This document shows positions 1 to 13,895 of a stretch of DNA of 64,000 nt, one piece after another. The position numbers and the translations under genes are program-made. Positions within the stretch are counted from its first letter, which is position 1. The number at the start of each line of letters is the position of its first letter. The DNA is from Marisa cornuarietis (taxonomy: Eukaryota > Mollusca > Gastropoda > Architaenioglossa > Ampullariidae), in contig SMMW01000025.1 of the NCBI GenBank assembly GCA_004794655.1, forward strand, positions 5,553,001 through 5,617,000, written 5' to 3'. The notes beneath the pieces are model-generated. The model was given only the letters and a program-made list of their open reading frames with translations. It was not told the DNA's origin and did no database searches.

Positions 1-1414
1 CACAGGCAATATGGGTCAACGGTGCAAGAAACTCACTGCTGCAGGGCAGGGCGTGTCTCCCTGTCCCACCCTAGTACCCGGCACACCCTGCACAGTTCCC
101 CGGCACACCCTGCAAAGTTCGATTGCCGGGTACGCCCCGCAGCTCGCAAGTTACGATCGTCTGCGCTGTACCCACCTGTGTGACGACAACTCTTGACTCG
201 CCAAATCGAAGGAAACGTGCCACCTGTTGGATTCCAACGCTTTAAGGTACACGATCACGCCCTATTGGCGTAGCAGGCACAGGAGGTGTCTGACAGGATC
301 TCGCGCTCTGTGTGCAGACTGGGTAGACCGTGCATAACATAGTGTTCCATCCACTAGTAAACTCACGGCAATCATCAGGAAGATCTTTTTTTTCATACCG
401 TCCGAAGACACGACTTTTAAGAAAGGTAGTCACCTAAATCGCTGCTGACATCCAAACATAACCTCTTATTAAACAAAGGTCATTTTATCGATCAACTCTT
501 TATCCGACGACAAAGTGATAATCCATGAAGCGCTGTGTCAAAACTGACACACCCTGTTCAACAGCAAAAACAAGGCAACGTTGACATGACAGGAACTCGA
601 AAGATAAATGCGATAAAGTGGCACTCCCATAACACTTTGATTTGTCCGGTTTACATTTTTTCTTCGCTGCAACTATTGCTTCAGCCCTTTCAAAGAGCCT
701 GATAATCACCTCCAGCACCTATTCTCCTAGTGACCTCATGCTACAGCAATTAACAAGCAGAGACGAGACAGAGCCTAATAAAATTAATATAGAGATGCCC
801 GATTATTTAAGACCAACAGCCATTTTCAAAAACTGTCGTCAAGGACAACAGTAAAACTGTAGTGATATGCGTCATAACAGCGACAGAAGACTACTGGAAT
901 CAAGAAGGCGCGCATCTCCCACTGAAATTATAATACATGGCAACGAAACCATCCTGCCTCGACCATTTCAACCTCTTTTATTTCTCTTATCGCCCGCTCA
1001 GCCAGACTCAAGTCTGTATGGATACGTACACACGCTCGTAAAACTAGGTGCAGGTAAGGAGCAGAATGCCTGTCACTGCCTGACGCTTGCAGCTCTGTTG
1101 CCCACTGTTGACGTCCTCCACTGACTGCCTGATGCTTGCTCTGTGCTGACGTCTACCTCCTCCTCCCCCAGTGTGATGCGTTTTGAACAGAATTCTCAAC
1201 GACCACCCCATCACCCCATCATCTTCACCATCAAGAGCCGAGCGGATCGAAAGAAAACGTAACCGTAAAAATTATGTTCCGTACAGGCCATTAAAATCTC
1301 AAAAATCCTGCTGTAATAATGGTTACACTGACATTGTTTACCTGTTTATTGTATTACAAAGCCCCGTGCACGTTGGCCTACCAACAGAACTACACGCCTG
1401 ATGTGTATCTCGAT

Positions 1415-1630
1415 GGTTAAGTGGTCTAGTGCTTTTCAAGTTAAGCAGGTTACCAAAAAGCCAGTGCTCAAGTGGGATTCTAATCGCGCTCGCTAGGGAG
1501 GGAATATTGGTTCCCTCTGCAAGAAGTGATCCACCACCCAGTAGCAGGTTATGACCCTATTGTCTTGTGGGTAATCTTGGAAAAGATAACGACTAAGGGA
1601 GTAAACTCTTAGCAAATCGTGATGTTAAAT
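1415..1630 (+). repeat. tRNA-derived SINE-like element
   Basis: The sequence near 1425 (TGGTTAAGTGG) fits the RNA polymerase III A-box consensus TRGYNNARNGG. A degenerate B-box-like GATTCTAATC follows about 55 bp later (near 1476). A tRNA-unrelated body runs on to about 1630. There is no clover-leaf with an intact acceptor stem, so this is a SINE or decayed relic rather than a functional tRNA gene. The ends are approximate, and no target duplication was identified. Confidence 0.45.
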
Positions 1631-4600
1631 TGGTATAACATTTTCTGAAATCGTCAAGAACAAGTTGGAGATACATTTGAAGGCAAATTCGTGGCCTTAC
1701 GCACGCTGGAAGCGTCAAAGAAGTGTATATTCAACAGATAAAGATATTCTGCGGAAGCAGAGGAAGAAGAAAAAAAAAACAACAACAACAACCGTGGGCC
1801 ACGAATGATATCCTTGATTTCTATGACCAACAAGTTAGGTCACTGAAGTTCGCAAAGGCCACCTTTTCACAGAAAGTACTAAAGCACTAAACTGATGGAC
1901 TGAAGATTGCAATGGCCAGTACAACTTCCAGCAAAAAACAGACGTCAATGTCTTCCAGACTATAACCAGCAGGCTGCAGACCTAGTCCTACGGGAAGAGG
2001 TCATGAGAAGCTTTACGCAGTCTGTAAGGGAGAAGTCCCCTGGCGCTGACAATGTCCAGCTGAGCAGCTCAAGCAGGGTGGCAAGAAGCAACATAATTTC
2101 TTACTGGTCTGTGCCAAATAAGACTTTATTTATTCCAGTGGGCCATTAGAGGCAGCTCTATCTGTAAGCACAACGACAATATCAGAGAATATTCATATCC
2201 GCTGCACCCAATAGACTCTCATACATTCATGGTTCAGGCTTACATAGGAGCTACATTCATTTGCACACATGTAAAGCCGCACGGCCGAAACTACAAAGGA
2301 CAGCCTCACTCTGTAGGTCTCGCAAGCAGGTACACAGAATCGGCGGCCCGATGGCAGTTGAAAAAAATGCTCCTGTCATCACGAAGAATTTAAGACATAA
2401 TCTGGGACAGGAACCCCTTCTCGCGACCGTGAAATGGCGCGATCTGGTCTGGTTCGGCTACGAGACCCGACACGCCACCTTGTAAAGACCGTTCTTCAGG
2501 CGACCTTGAAGGGAAGTTGACACCAAGGTGGATAGAGGAAGAACTGGATGGCAAACGTGGAGTGGACAGGCCATTCCATGCAGCACCTCCTCAGGACCAT
2601 TCAAGACAGGCCATTTGGCAAGTCTTAGTAGCCGCTTCGTCTAGCTACTTCCATTACCGGCGGACTAGTATAACCGTTCGTGCCATTCGTTGGTACCAGT
2701 CACGGAATGAAATAATGAGACAGAGACAGAAAGACGCAGACAGAACAGAGATACAGTAACTTACCAGATTGTACAGCCCGAGAAGAAAGGCTTCCAAACC
2801 TCCACAAGTCTGTAAAAAAAGCCCCAAAATAATTAAATTAGTAATTGATAAGCTATAAATACAATTTCGTTTACTTAGTTTATCTCTCTATCCCAGCCCC
2901 TCTCTCCTTGTTCGCCTTCCAAATACGCCGACACTTTTAACATCAAATGAAATGGATAATTTAAAATCCTGATATTAGCAAAAAGTTTACAATGAAGACA
3001 ATTCTGCATTTGCTGCATTTCATTTAAACAGCAAATACCAAAGAATCACAAAAACATACACTCTCTCCACATTACGAGAAATAGCTCTTAGGCCTAGTAC
3101 AGTATTATAACTAGGCTGATGACATGCATGGACAAAGAACAACAATAAATTAGAAATAGGTTTCAAAGACGCATTAGTCTCATAAGAAAAGGCTACCAAT
3201 ATTCACAGCAGGGAGAACTGGAGTTTTAAGCCGAGCCAGCAACTAAAGCATGCCACTCAAATAACATGACACTCGGCATTTTTTGTAACATCTAGTTTTT
3301 CGTATTTCACATATTCAAATGCATTTCATGGGCTTGAGTCAATTATTGTTGATGTGCTGACATGTAAAATGTAGCTTAAGTACCATTTAATGCGTGTAGG
3401 CAACATGCTTAAACACAAGTATACACTTTATTCCTGACTATTTTTCACTCCCCAGAGGCTATGAAACAAAAGTAACTGAAACGATAAAGTTGCTGTGACG
3501 TACTGCGTGGGCTTACGCATTCGTGTTTATGTATGTATATGTGCGCGTTTTTTGTGATAGTGGAAGAGGGTGGACAGAGAAAAAGCATTTTCGTTAACGG
3601 TTCAAAACTGTACAGGAGTGCGCACAGCGGCCGTCACTAGTGATTGGTACGAAAGTGAACACAATAAACTCATTCCTCATTATTTTATTTGTGCTGGACA
3701 AAGATCTTTGGGGGTCACCGGTGACCAGTACACGCTGGTACCTGTATAGTAAGGATTTCCGGCAGTAGACAAAGTATATTCCCGGACGGCAGCACCGTTG
3801 CATGAGGCCATTAGGTAATCAAAGAAAGGCGGGAAGCGGGCTGGTGTGCCACGATGCAAAGGAGACAGACCGGTGTTTCCCTCATTTTCCTCATTGATTT
3901 CCGGTTTAGCGACAGTCTCTGATTACCGGTGCCCAGGCAATTTAGCGTCTGACGTTATACATCATTCTACTACAGGGTCACGCAGACAGGACTGGACAAC
4001 TCTCTACATTTTAATACTGTGCGTGACATCTTCTGGCGATTATCACTGAACTGATGCATATCCAGAAAAGAAAACCATTTCATTAAATCAGCTTTTTAAC
4101 TATCAGAACGTTCAAAATTGTTGAACTGAATGTTAATAATTACAATACATTTAAACACCAATTTTAACAGATAGGAACAGAGTCCTGGTGTCAATTTGGT
4201 ATTCGGAATTCTTTTAAGGCTACAGACAACTGGACAGCTGGGAAGATATGTCCATATCATTATGGTACTTGAACGGCCTGACGTTGTCAAGGCTACCGAA
4301 ATCTATAATGATATCAAGGCGGGTCATTTTAAAGGTCATAATGTCGATTTTGAAGCTCTGCGTCTCGTAAACCGACAAGCATTATGGGGATGATAATTTG
4401 GAAATGAACAGGTTTTGTTTAAAGTGCACTCAGCGCTGAACTATTGCACTGAAATGTCACCCACATCCATGCATGCATATTTTTGTCGTCATTACACACA
4501 CATACGATATAGGCAGCAACTATTTTAATCAAATTCAGGAGGAAACCGATGAAAAACAGAAGACATTATCCGCCAGACCACTCAGCAGGAGAGTCAGGAA

Positions 4601-4789
4601 CCAGATGATGCAAACCAAACCATCTCTCACGACGCTGTGTCTCAAGTCGAATATTTCTCATTTGATCTCAGTACAGCACGGAAACGCTGGCAGCAATTTC
4701 TCTCAAAGTGCCCAGTCTCTCTATACTTGTTAAATGTTTTCAAACACAAAACTCCCTCTAGCGAGAACAAAGACTAATATCAATCTCAG

Positions 4790-4950
4790 CCGGCTGGCAC
4801 GGGGACATATTAAAGGCCAACACCGGCGCAGAGCTGCGTGGCGGAAGGCGCCAGATCAATGAGCACGGCACGAAGAACAACGGAGCGGACAGCCGGTGAA
4901 AACGCTCGCCAGGCCGCTGTGTCCTCTTTCCAACGCGTCGCCATTTTCGC
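4790..4950 (-). other. GC/CpG-rich island with a short minus-strand open frame
   Basis: A roughly 160-bp GC-rich block stands out from AT-rich flanks. On the minus strand a good start context (AAAATGGCGACGCG, near 4945) opens a frame of about 48 codons beginning MATRWKEDTAAWRAF and ending in a stop near 4815. The AAAATGGCG sequence also resembles a YY1-type promoter motif. It could be an alternative first exon, a relic, or chance. No function can be assigned. Confidence 0.25.
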
Positions 4951-7900
4951 ACAAGTGTAAAACAAGATGCTCTCCCTTTTATCTTGTTTGAAACGTCAAC
5001 AGATTTCTTTTTTCTAAACATGCTACGCGGTGCTGTCTTTAAACTGTCAACAGCTAGTAGAAAGAAATACTGTACATAATGAGAACATACACAGCAATCA
5101 GCTACACGCACCTTTCTTCTTTTGAGCCTCTTACTTTTAAAACAGAATGTGTTTTATCTACTACTATAAAACTATTCTTAGATATTTTGATTCATATAAT
5201 ACACTCTCGAGGCAGCGCAGGTAAAGAGGTGTTTGACAACATTTATAACAACCTTTCAAGAATAACGGGCGCATGTTATGTCCGATGTAAACTGGACAGA
5301 AGACAGCTTTAAGGCTAGAACCGGTGCTGCCATGTATACACAGCAGCATGCAGTGGTATCAAAATAACTCGTTAAATTTCCAGAAAAACTCACGTCTCCA
5401 ATACTGACAAATCGTTATTTATCAACACAAAATTCATGGTGCTATTTGATGAAAAGTTTGTTTGTCTTCTGTCAAACGCTTATTAATAAGGGTAACAACA
5501 AGTGCTATTATTATCGGTAAGCATTCTTTTTATTTGTAACAATTTAATTGGGACCACCTTGCAATTCCTTTCCTCACTTGAAATCACAGAATGTAATCTA
5601 GCGATATGCAGCACTTCTATGCAAAGTCTCTAACTCTGCGCCTTCCCCGGGGTTTGGCTCCTTTGTAGCCTGCGTTTTTTCAAATCCTGTCATCCATAGG
5701 GGTGCCCTGCTGGCTGCCGCCGTCTGTCGAATGCACAAACCACATAAAACCAGCACCAGCGGGACGAACATTTGCTCTACAAGGCAAATCAGGAAACAGG
5801 GTGGGGTAGGCTATTTGAAGAGTAGGTGGTATAACGCAAAAAAAAAAAGCCTGGTCTGTAGCTGATGAGAGCTGCATTGATTGCCATGCTACCATGCAGC
5901 AGATACATGAGTTCGTGACGAATGTCTAGGACGTGACATTTCAAAATAATATCTTTGTCACAAAGGAGGAAAAAAACTTTCTAAATTTTATTTAAAATGT
6001 GTTACACTTCAATAACTTTACATTTTCATCGCTCACAAATACAGAAGCAACAACGAAGCAGATGTAGAAGACAACGATTACAGGTTAACGTTTAGTACAT
6101 CCACTCGCACTAGCAGTCATTTCTCAACAGCAGCACTCATCCTTCATATTTAAGATAAACGTATATTGGTAAGGCTTTAAACTGTTCATCTTCATCTGAC
6201 CTTTTCTCATTTAAAACAATTTTTTTTAACCTTCAGGTCAAACGACGAGTTCTTACCCTTTCCGCATCAAGTTGTGTACTTCGTCTTTGTGTGCGCCATC
6301 TATAACGCAACTAAGCAAAGCTACACCCCAAGGCAAACTAGCTGAAAAAAATGAGAGTATCGGACACATGATGCATATAAATAGGAATTCATTTAGCACA
6401 GGTTCGTGGCTGCATCACAGAGTTGTGTTGGATATATTTTTTATTTCAACAAGCTTAATTCCAGTTCACCTCTCTCCTATAATTCACAGAAATTGTGGAC
6501 TGGTCTACCTGCACCGTTATTTAGCTACTTAAAACCAAAGCAAGAGCAACACAATAATAGTCGAACATATCTGATGTGTGTTGCTTGGCCTCCTCCATTT
6601 AGTCTATTATACAGTCTCAAGATTTTATTAAGTAATCACAATCAATATCACACAAGTAAATAAATTAAAAATGGGTGTTTGTTTACCTCCAGTACTGAAA
6701 GTCTTTGGATGTGATAGTTTTAAAGGACAAGCGGAGTGGAACATTTTTTCTTTATGATCGGGTTAAGTTTATTTTAAAATAATAATTCCCAAAATATGAG
6801 TGCATAAATATGCTTCATTTTAAAGATATAAGCCTTCAAACATCGAAATTCTCACCTGCCACTAGGAAAGCAGGAGAAAATTACTTTCCCATACTAAAGA
6901 GTTCTCTTACGAGCCAGTAGTATTTGTAACAGGAAATGTGTCGCTCATTTAAAGAAATCTGTGCATGTCTTCAAGTCAAATGGAGAAACATCGCTCAGGT
7001 TCTTGTGTTCAAGAAGCGATCCCCCTCCCCCCCAAAAAAATGAAACAGCTGATTTTGGAATACAGCCCTACAGATTTGAACTTTATTCAGAAGCTTTGAA
7101 TGATGTTAAAAAATAATTAAATGGTCCAAACCGATTTCATTCAACAGACTGGTAAGTCAATCTTCTCCCAATCAAAATTTAATGGGCAACAATCATGGTC
7201 ATTGCAGTCTACGTTATATTATTATTAATTGTTACTTAGTTGGTGCATTTGAGTTATATTTCCCATGTGTATTATTGTTAATAAAATATAAACAAATTTC
7301 AAATGTGTTTGTGTAAGATAAACTCCTGTAATTTGTTTTATTTGATGGTTAATTTCAAGCACTGCATTTTTATTTTAGAGTTACAACTGACTGCTGATAA
7401 GGAGTCTGAAACATGTTTATCGATGTAAAAACTTATTTCTTTCTCACTTAGTTGCATGCAAAATTTACTATTTACTTACTGATACTCGCACGTGTTCCTG
7501 TTTAAGTTCCTTATACGTTTATCACCTTCAATTTTTTTTAAGCTGTTTCGAGCACGCACATCAATGGTGCCGTCACACTGTCAGTTGCTTTTAGCATTGT
7601 GCTGGATAAAGATACAACTGATGATGATGTGTTTGTGACTGTCATACGATGTTACTTGTAGACCAGACGGTGTAGAAACCATCGATGTTGCATATCTGGT
7701 GCTTGATCTACCAGCAGTCGTAATTGGTTTTAACATCTCGTGCTTTTGTATAGTAAACAATCCCGTAGGAAGATTTCTTCGTTTTACGGAAAGTCAATCC
7801 ACTGGCGTTTGTTGCGATCATCTTTAGAATATCTTAAATGAGTACAAACTTCACTTGAGTGTCGAAAAGAACATTTAGCAACAGCACAATGTGTCCTGGT

Positions 7901-10900
7901 CAGTTTTCTTTTACCGAGTATTGCTTCTTTTCTCTTCGAATTCAGCTCATGCAGATGATACTATTTTTAGAAATACTTCCCTTTCATCACTTCCTGTTTT
8001 CTCGACAAATCCGGATGTGCTTAATAGAAAAATATTAATATAAAATCTCTCATGCCTCTTTGTCAGAAAATACCACCGGAATATGTTTTTGTGGTACTTT
8101 TTTCTCTGTTTCTAGCGATTTTTGCTAAACAAACGGGTTAGCCTTTAAGGAACCCTCGAGTGAACAGACGAGTGAAGTAATCACTAGCCCCACATTTCGA
8201 TGACATATCCAACTCACTTATTTACTATATGCACTATTAACAGATTTGCCTGCTGTGTTACCAATCTCTATATATGTTACAGCAAACACATAGTGAACAC
8301 ACAAATATCTCATCAAAAGTTAGAGCAATGACGTTTATCTTCCCATAGCGCCTTCACAGTTGAATTCTCCCTCGTTCCTTAAGCTGTTTATAATACGTCA
8401 AAAACACAGAAAAAAAAGACAAGAGAGATATTCGTTAGTTGTGATAAGCTTTTATCCCAGGAAAAACGTACATTCCCAGACAGTTAAATAGTAGCTGTAG
8501 TGAACGTTTAACACAAAAAGAAGCTATGATGACAAATCATCTGATTTACAGATCTCGCTTTCCACCCCTCCAAAAACAAAACTCGCTCAATTCCCAATTT
8601 TTCTGGCTATATCTTTTAATCAAAAGGAGAGCATAAGACAGAAAAAGAATTGAATAAACGATATCGCCACGACCACAGACTTAAGACGCCATGAATACAA
8701 AGCATGCAATAAAACAAAAACAAAAAGTCCCAGAAATGTCAGCTTCGACTATGTTAGGAATTCCAAGCAATCGTAACACGTCTCTCTGATCTCAGTGCTT
8801 TCACTCGCGGATTGTGTCAATGGGTAATAAAGTTCAATTTGCAAAAGCCACGAATATTAAGCAATCTCTATCTATATGGTAACCATCTAACACTAAAAGA
8901 GCTCGTTATATATATATATATCAGCGAGAGAGAGGGGGAGCAACAAGTTTCTTTCGGCTTATGCAGTACATGAGTACATCAACAAGCAACACAGTCTGTC
9001 CTAAACGATCAATCAAATAATTAAACTTTATGTTCCTTGTAGTAATAACGGCTGTGTTTCCTTAGACGACACTTCCACTACCTAGACCTAGTGAAAAACC
9101 CACGACAGTCTGTTCCTCTGTCAAATCAGAGGGAATGACATGAAAAAAAGGGAACTGTCAATTCGATATGAGATCTTCTAAAATTACTGGTTTCTATATT
9201 CATTCGACGTAACTTTTCCAATTTAACCAAAAATCTTTATTATTTTTAACTCCCGTTACCAGCTTAGGTACACGCGTATGATCCCGCAACTGCATTCTCG
9301 AGCACTGGGATTGTAGTGCCTGACTACACGGCCTGGAATCTTCTTGTCCGTCACACAGCATCCCTGCGGACTTAATGAGCGGCCAGCTAAACCTTGCCAG
9401 TGCTGCCAGCAGCTACAGAAAGCATACTAATGGAGCGTGGCAGACACACACCAAAGTACGCACCGCGTGCCCTATTCGCATCATCCCAGCTTCTGTAATC
9501 AAGGGATTCCGGACAGAAGTGCTTTACTGGTCACAGCGGACCTCTACTTAAGCTTCACAATCAATACTCTACATTCTCTTGCTTCCGGTAGCTTGTCATG
9601 CGTAAAATAGGACATAAACTTATTAAGATCCTCAGTAGTTGGCTCGAAATTAACATAGTTATATTTATAAGCGAACTCTTTATTTTTTCATCACAAAAAT
9701 ATAAGTAATTGATGCTCCTAACATAGTATCGTTATATAAAAAGGTCCTACACCACACTGTCTCTTGAAAGCCAGTCCTGCACTCCTCTTTACATCGCCGT
9801 CTCCTCTCTTGTCTTTGTAGGTACCATGTTTTGAACAATCAGATTTGCTCTCTATAAAACTCCCCTAAACAACCCTCAACGAAAACGTCAAAGAATGGCA
9901 ATATAAATGATAACTCATACTCCCCCCCCATATCCTGTGTTTCAGATTTTTTGTTTATTATTTTGTTGTTCTATTAATTGTTTCTCAAGAAATCCACTCA
10001 AACTCAAATCTGGGTAAACGAAAAGAGTGAATATCCTGGACACAATGTTGGCTTCATGCTACCAGAACCGCCAACAGTCGATCTCCAATGTGTCGATCAC
10101 TTCAAACCATCATGGAGTAAACATGTCTCGCAGTCCCAAAATATTGACAGGGCACGAAGAAACTATGATAACAATAAAAGAGAAAACTTCAATATTTCTT
10201 AAAGACATGCTGGAAAGATTTGCCAAACTAGACAGGACAGTCATTATCAGACAAAAGAAACAAGCAGAAAAATCAGTGCAGCAATCTTCAACAAGCATCT
10301 CATCAAAGTCGATTCGGGTGGGGCCTTGTTGCGGAAACTCCTATAGATCTGGGTGGAAGCATGGTAAAACACGGTGGACGCAGGACGCGCGGAAAACGGA
10401 ACTGAAATCGATAAACGAGAATGACACGATGATTATGTGAGGAATCGATTGTCCTGAACAAGCTCGGAGATGTGTCTCCAAGTGAGCCAAGTTAGAGGCT
10501 TCACCTGCAAACTGCGGGAAATCTTCCACGGTACGGATGGGCGGGGAAGTTGATTCACAAAAGTAATGTTATCATCGTTAGAAACTTCACGTTTGCATTC
10601 GTCATTGTATGATTAATTTTTTTTCCTAAAAATAACCTTTTTATAGCTGTAACCACCCGCTACTAGAAGAAGCAATGATTAGCAGTTGGTGGTGTAGTGT
10701 TTAATACCTGGTCCCGGTGCCTGGAGAGACTAAGGAGCCACGCCTTAGGCCTTGCGACGCCTTTCTTCGCTGACTTGCCCTTCTCTTCTTACATCTCCCT
10801 ACCTGTGCAACTGATGCTTTATATTTTAAGAAATATCTCTTCCTACCAGTGAAATTGCTAAAAAATATGACAGTGACTTATGCAAGGTCTTAACAATTCC

Positions 10901-13683
10901 CCATTTTACGATCTTTTACCTAGAAGAAACCGCAGCAGGAAGACAATCCGGCGATTGTGATAATGCCAGCAAGGCACCTGGAGTCGATGCAGGCAACGCT
11001 GATCGCTTAAGAGAAGGGTAAAAACACAAACCCTGATGTTTTACGAACAGTCTGGACGCAGATTCCTCAAATATCAGGAAGCGCGTTAAGCACCCTACGA
11101 GTCTTGCGCTGCTTGAACTTACCCAGACAAGGTACTTGAACATGGCAATAAAGGACGGCGGATCGTAAACAACTAGTATATTAAGTCATTACATGCTCAT
11201 CGACTGACTGAAAGGCTCTCGGCAGCAAGACACAATTGTGGCACGCCCAGCGGTTACAGAAAGAACACTTCCTGCTCGGCGAGTTCAACTGTTCATTCCA
11301 TACAGTACGCCTAAAAACAAAACACATCTCAAAGTACGTCAAAGACTTCCAGTTGCGGAGCAGAATCTTTAGATGTTAAGCGCAAATCAAATTAAGAAAA
11401 AAAATCAGAAAACCAAAAAAGTTTTAATTGGCTTGGCTGGGCTAATGTGCAGGCAGTTCACAGGTTTGACAGAAAAACCAAAGGCGATGCAACATCTGGT
11501 TACCGGGCTGGGAAATCTATGGAAGAAGACCACACCCATCAACATCCTCCGCGCGCCAACAGGAAGGCGTCTTCAACGATTTATCAATATACACCGTTGT
11601 CTTTTCGTGTCATCAATTCCTCGCCCTTCATCTTAATGTTCTCTTCCTCACACAGGTCCTATTTGTCATCTAGAGACTCCAGCTATATCGCCAAGCATGC
11701 CATTACTGCGGTGAATCCAAAAGCCTTTTGGCGGTATTGTAAACCAAGGCTGACAATAATGATAACACAAATGTAAAAGTGAATCTTTGCTCAGCAACAA
11801 TTTTAGACAAAACTTCAGCACTATTCCTGATAATGGAATCAAAATATTTTTCATCTTTTCTCCCACTTTTTCTCTCCTTCATTCTGACACTGGTTTAGAT
11901 AAGCCAATAAGTGAACTCCTGTATCACTCGTAATGTGCAGAAATCACTTTCGGTATTAACATGCAAGAATAAATTCGACTATTCGATGTTGTTTTTACAT
12001 GTATTAACAGATTCGAAAAAATCCGGAAACAACAAGAACAGTTAGTTTTCGAGCATGTTTAAATTACTCCATAATCCAAAGTTGCTCACATAATAACACG
12101 TCTGTGTTAAGAGTTTTGTTGCTACTTACAGCGTTTCCTAACGCGTAAAAACATGAGTAAATCAGTCAGAGTTCCAAATTACACAAAGAAAAATGTTCAA
12201 GGGTGTCTGAAAGATCAGGCATCGGCGGTCTGAAAAATGTAAAAGAGTTGAGGTCGGAGGTAGCATCGCGTTAAACATTTTGTAATAAACCGGACATGAA
12301 AGGTGATATTTTGTCGTTACTAATAATCGAATGCTGATGAAAATTTTACATATAAGAAACATCATGCTAACACAGCAGTTTCTTGACATTATAAATTAAT
12401 ATAATATTAACACATACTGGTTGGTGTGTACGTTTTGGGGTTTTTGTTTTTTTTGGGGGGAGGGGGGCAACATGGTAGTTAACACACTCAGTAAGTTCAT
12501 GAAGGAAGGGAAGTCTAAAACTCCTCCAACAATTTTAACCGAGAAAACCCCTAGGATCTGATGGATGACTGACAACTTATACCATCATTACCACTGACAA
12601 TCATTGCGACAATAGCAACAAAGCACTGAGCAGGCGTTAGAAACTGGAATTCTTTCCCACACTCGCGTGCACATGCACACCACGTAAGCATCCTTTTGTG
12701 TTGGGTCAGACTGAACCTGATACAAACCAAATTTAGTATATACAGATCAAGCTTGTCACTTATTAAACCTGTATAAAATACATTTTAAACTCTGTTAAAC
12801 ATGATTTACAGTTGGATACATCGGGTAATACACGAGGTCCCAATGTAAACGGCTACCCATGTGAACAAATACCCATTCAAATCGCACGTGTTTGTAGAGG
12901 TCGTTGAGACTGCAGTGCAAGTTCAAATTGTATTGACACAGCGTCGTTATCAAACTAATGGGAAGTGTCGTGTGTGAGCAGAGATAGCGCTCAAGTCAGG
13001 GAAGGGATGTGCGCGGCACGTTCTCAGCGTCTGGTATAATTTGCAAACCATTTATCCTTACATTTTACACTGAAGTTTCAGTCTCACCAAAAACAATCAC
13101 CTGCTCATAAGACTTCCACTGGGCTTTGCATTCTCCTCATGTGGTTGCCCCCTTTGAAGATGTAGATCATGTCCGCACATGTCATTGTCAGTCATGCATC
13201 TAAACTGCAGATACGAGGTACTTGTAGTCATGGACCTATGAATAATTTACCCATAAGTAAAACTGCCCAAGTCAGGTAGGGAGCTGGGCGGTCAACCCGA
13301 TTCGCAAATTCGCGATCCATGAGTCACCAAGTAGATGAAGTTAATAAACAAGCGACCGGTAAAGCGGGGATTCCCCGAAAAAGGGTACGTGCCATCGCGC
13401 TTTTTTTTTTAACCGAGCAGGGAGCTACAGAAAGCCGATTTTATTCATTCTGAATAAAGCATATTTCTCCAGCAAGAATTACGGCAAAAAAAGTATTACG
13501 GTTAATGACCAACGGAAAGCACACAATGTCAACTACGATATTAAGTTTCGTATTTTTATGTAAAACGGTATGCATCACAGAGTTCTGTACCATCACATCT
13601 TTCTAGAGTATGTGACGTCTAGAAAAATTCTGTGTTCGCTTCTCTTGTACCAAATCAATCACGATACCGAAACTACACTGGAG

Positions 13684-13895
13684 ACAGTTATTGGTGGGGA
13701 GGGGAAATGGTGTTTTACGCCAAGCCAGTAACCAAGACTACATCCTGGCAAGGCAGTCAACCCTGTAAACAGAAGCCACATGCAGAGAAAGAACAGCGTG
13801 CCCGATACGAAAGCTGAACCCAGGACAGCCAACCTTCATTGCATTAGTGACAGGCGCTAACCGTTCGCCACCGGACCGTACCCAGGAGCCAGTTA
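13684..13895 (-). repeat. tRNA-derived SINE (reverse orientation) with a GGCGTAAAACACC core
   Basis: Read on the minus strand, the element opens with an A-box-like TGGCGAACGGTTAGCG, followed about 45 bp later by a B-box-like GGGTTCAGCTTTC, then a body ending in TTGGCGTAAAACACCA. On the plus strand the last block reads TGGTGTTTTACGCCA. From memory, this block recurs in molluscan interspersed repeats. The order A-box, B-box, tRNA-unrelated body is what defines a tRNA SINE. A related core (ACTTTACGCCA) occurs at about 14631. Boundaries are approximate. Confidence 0.55.

Noticed and set aside
10027..10440. 137-codon open frame on the plus strand
   Set aside because: No recognised domain, no splice context, overlapped by comparable frames on both strands, and compositionally like its AT-rich surroundings.
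10689..10760. tRNA-like GGTGGTGTAGTGTTTAATAC
   Set aside because: Resembles an A-box, but no B-box follows; too weak to annotate, as is the similar site near 19313.
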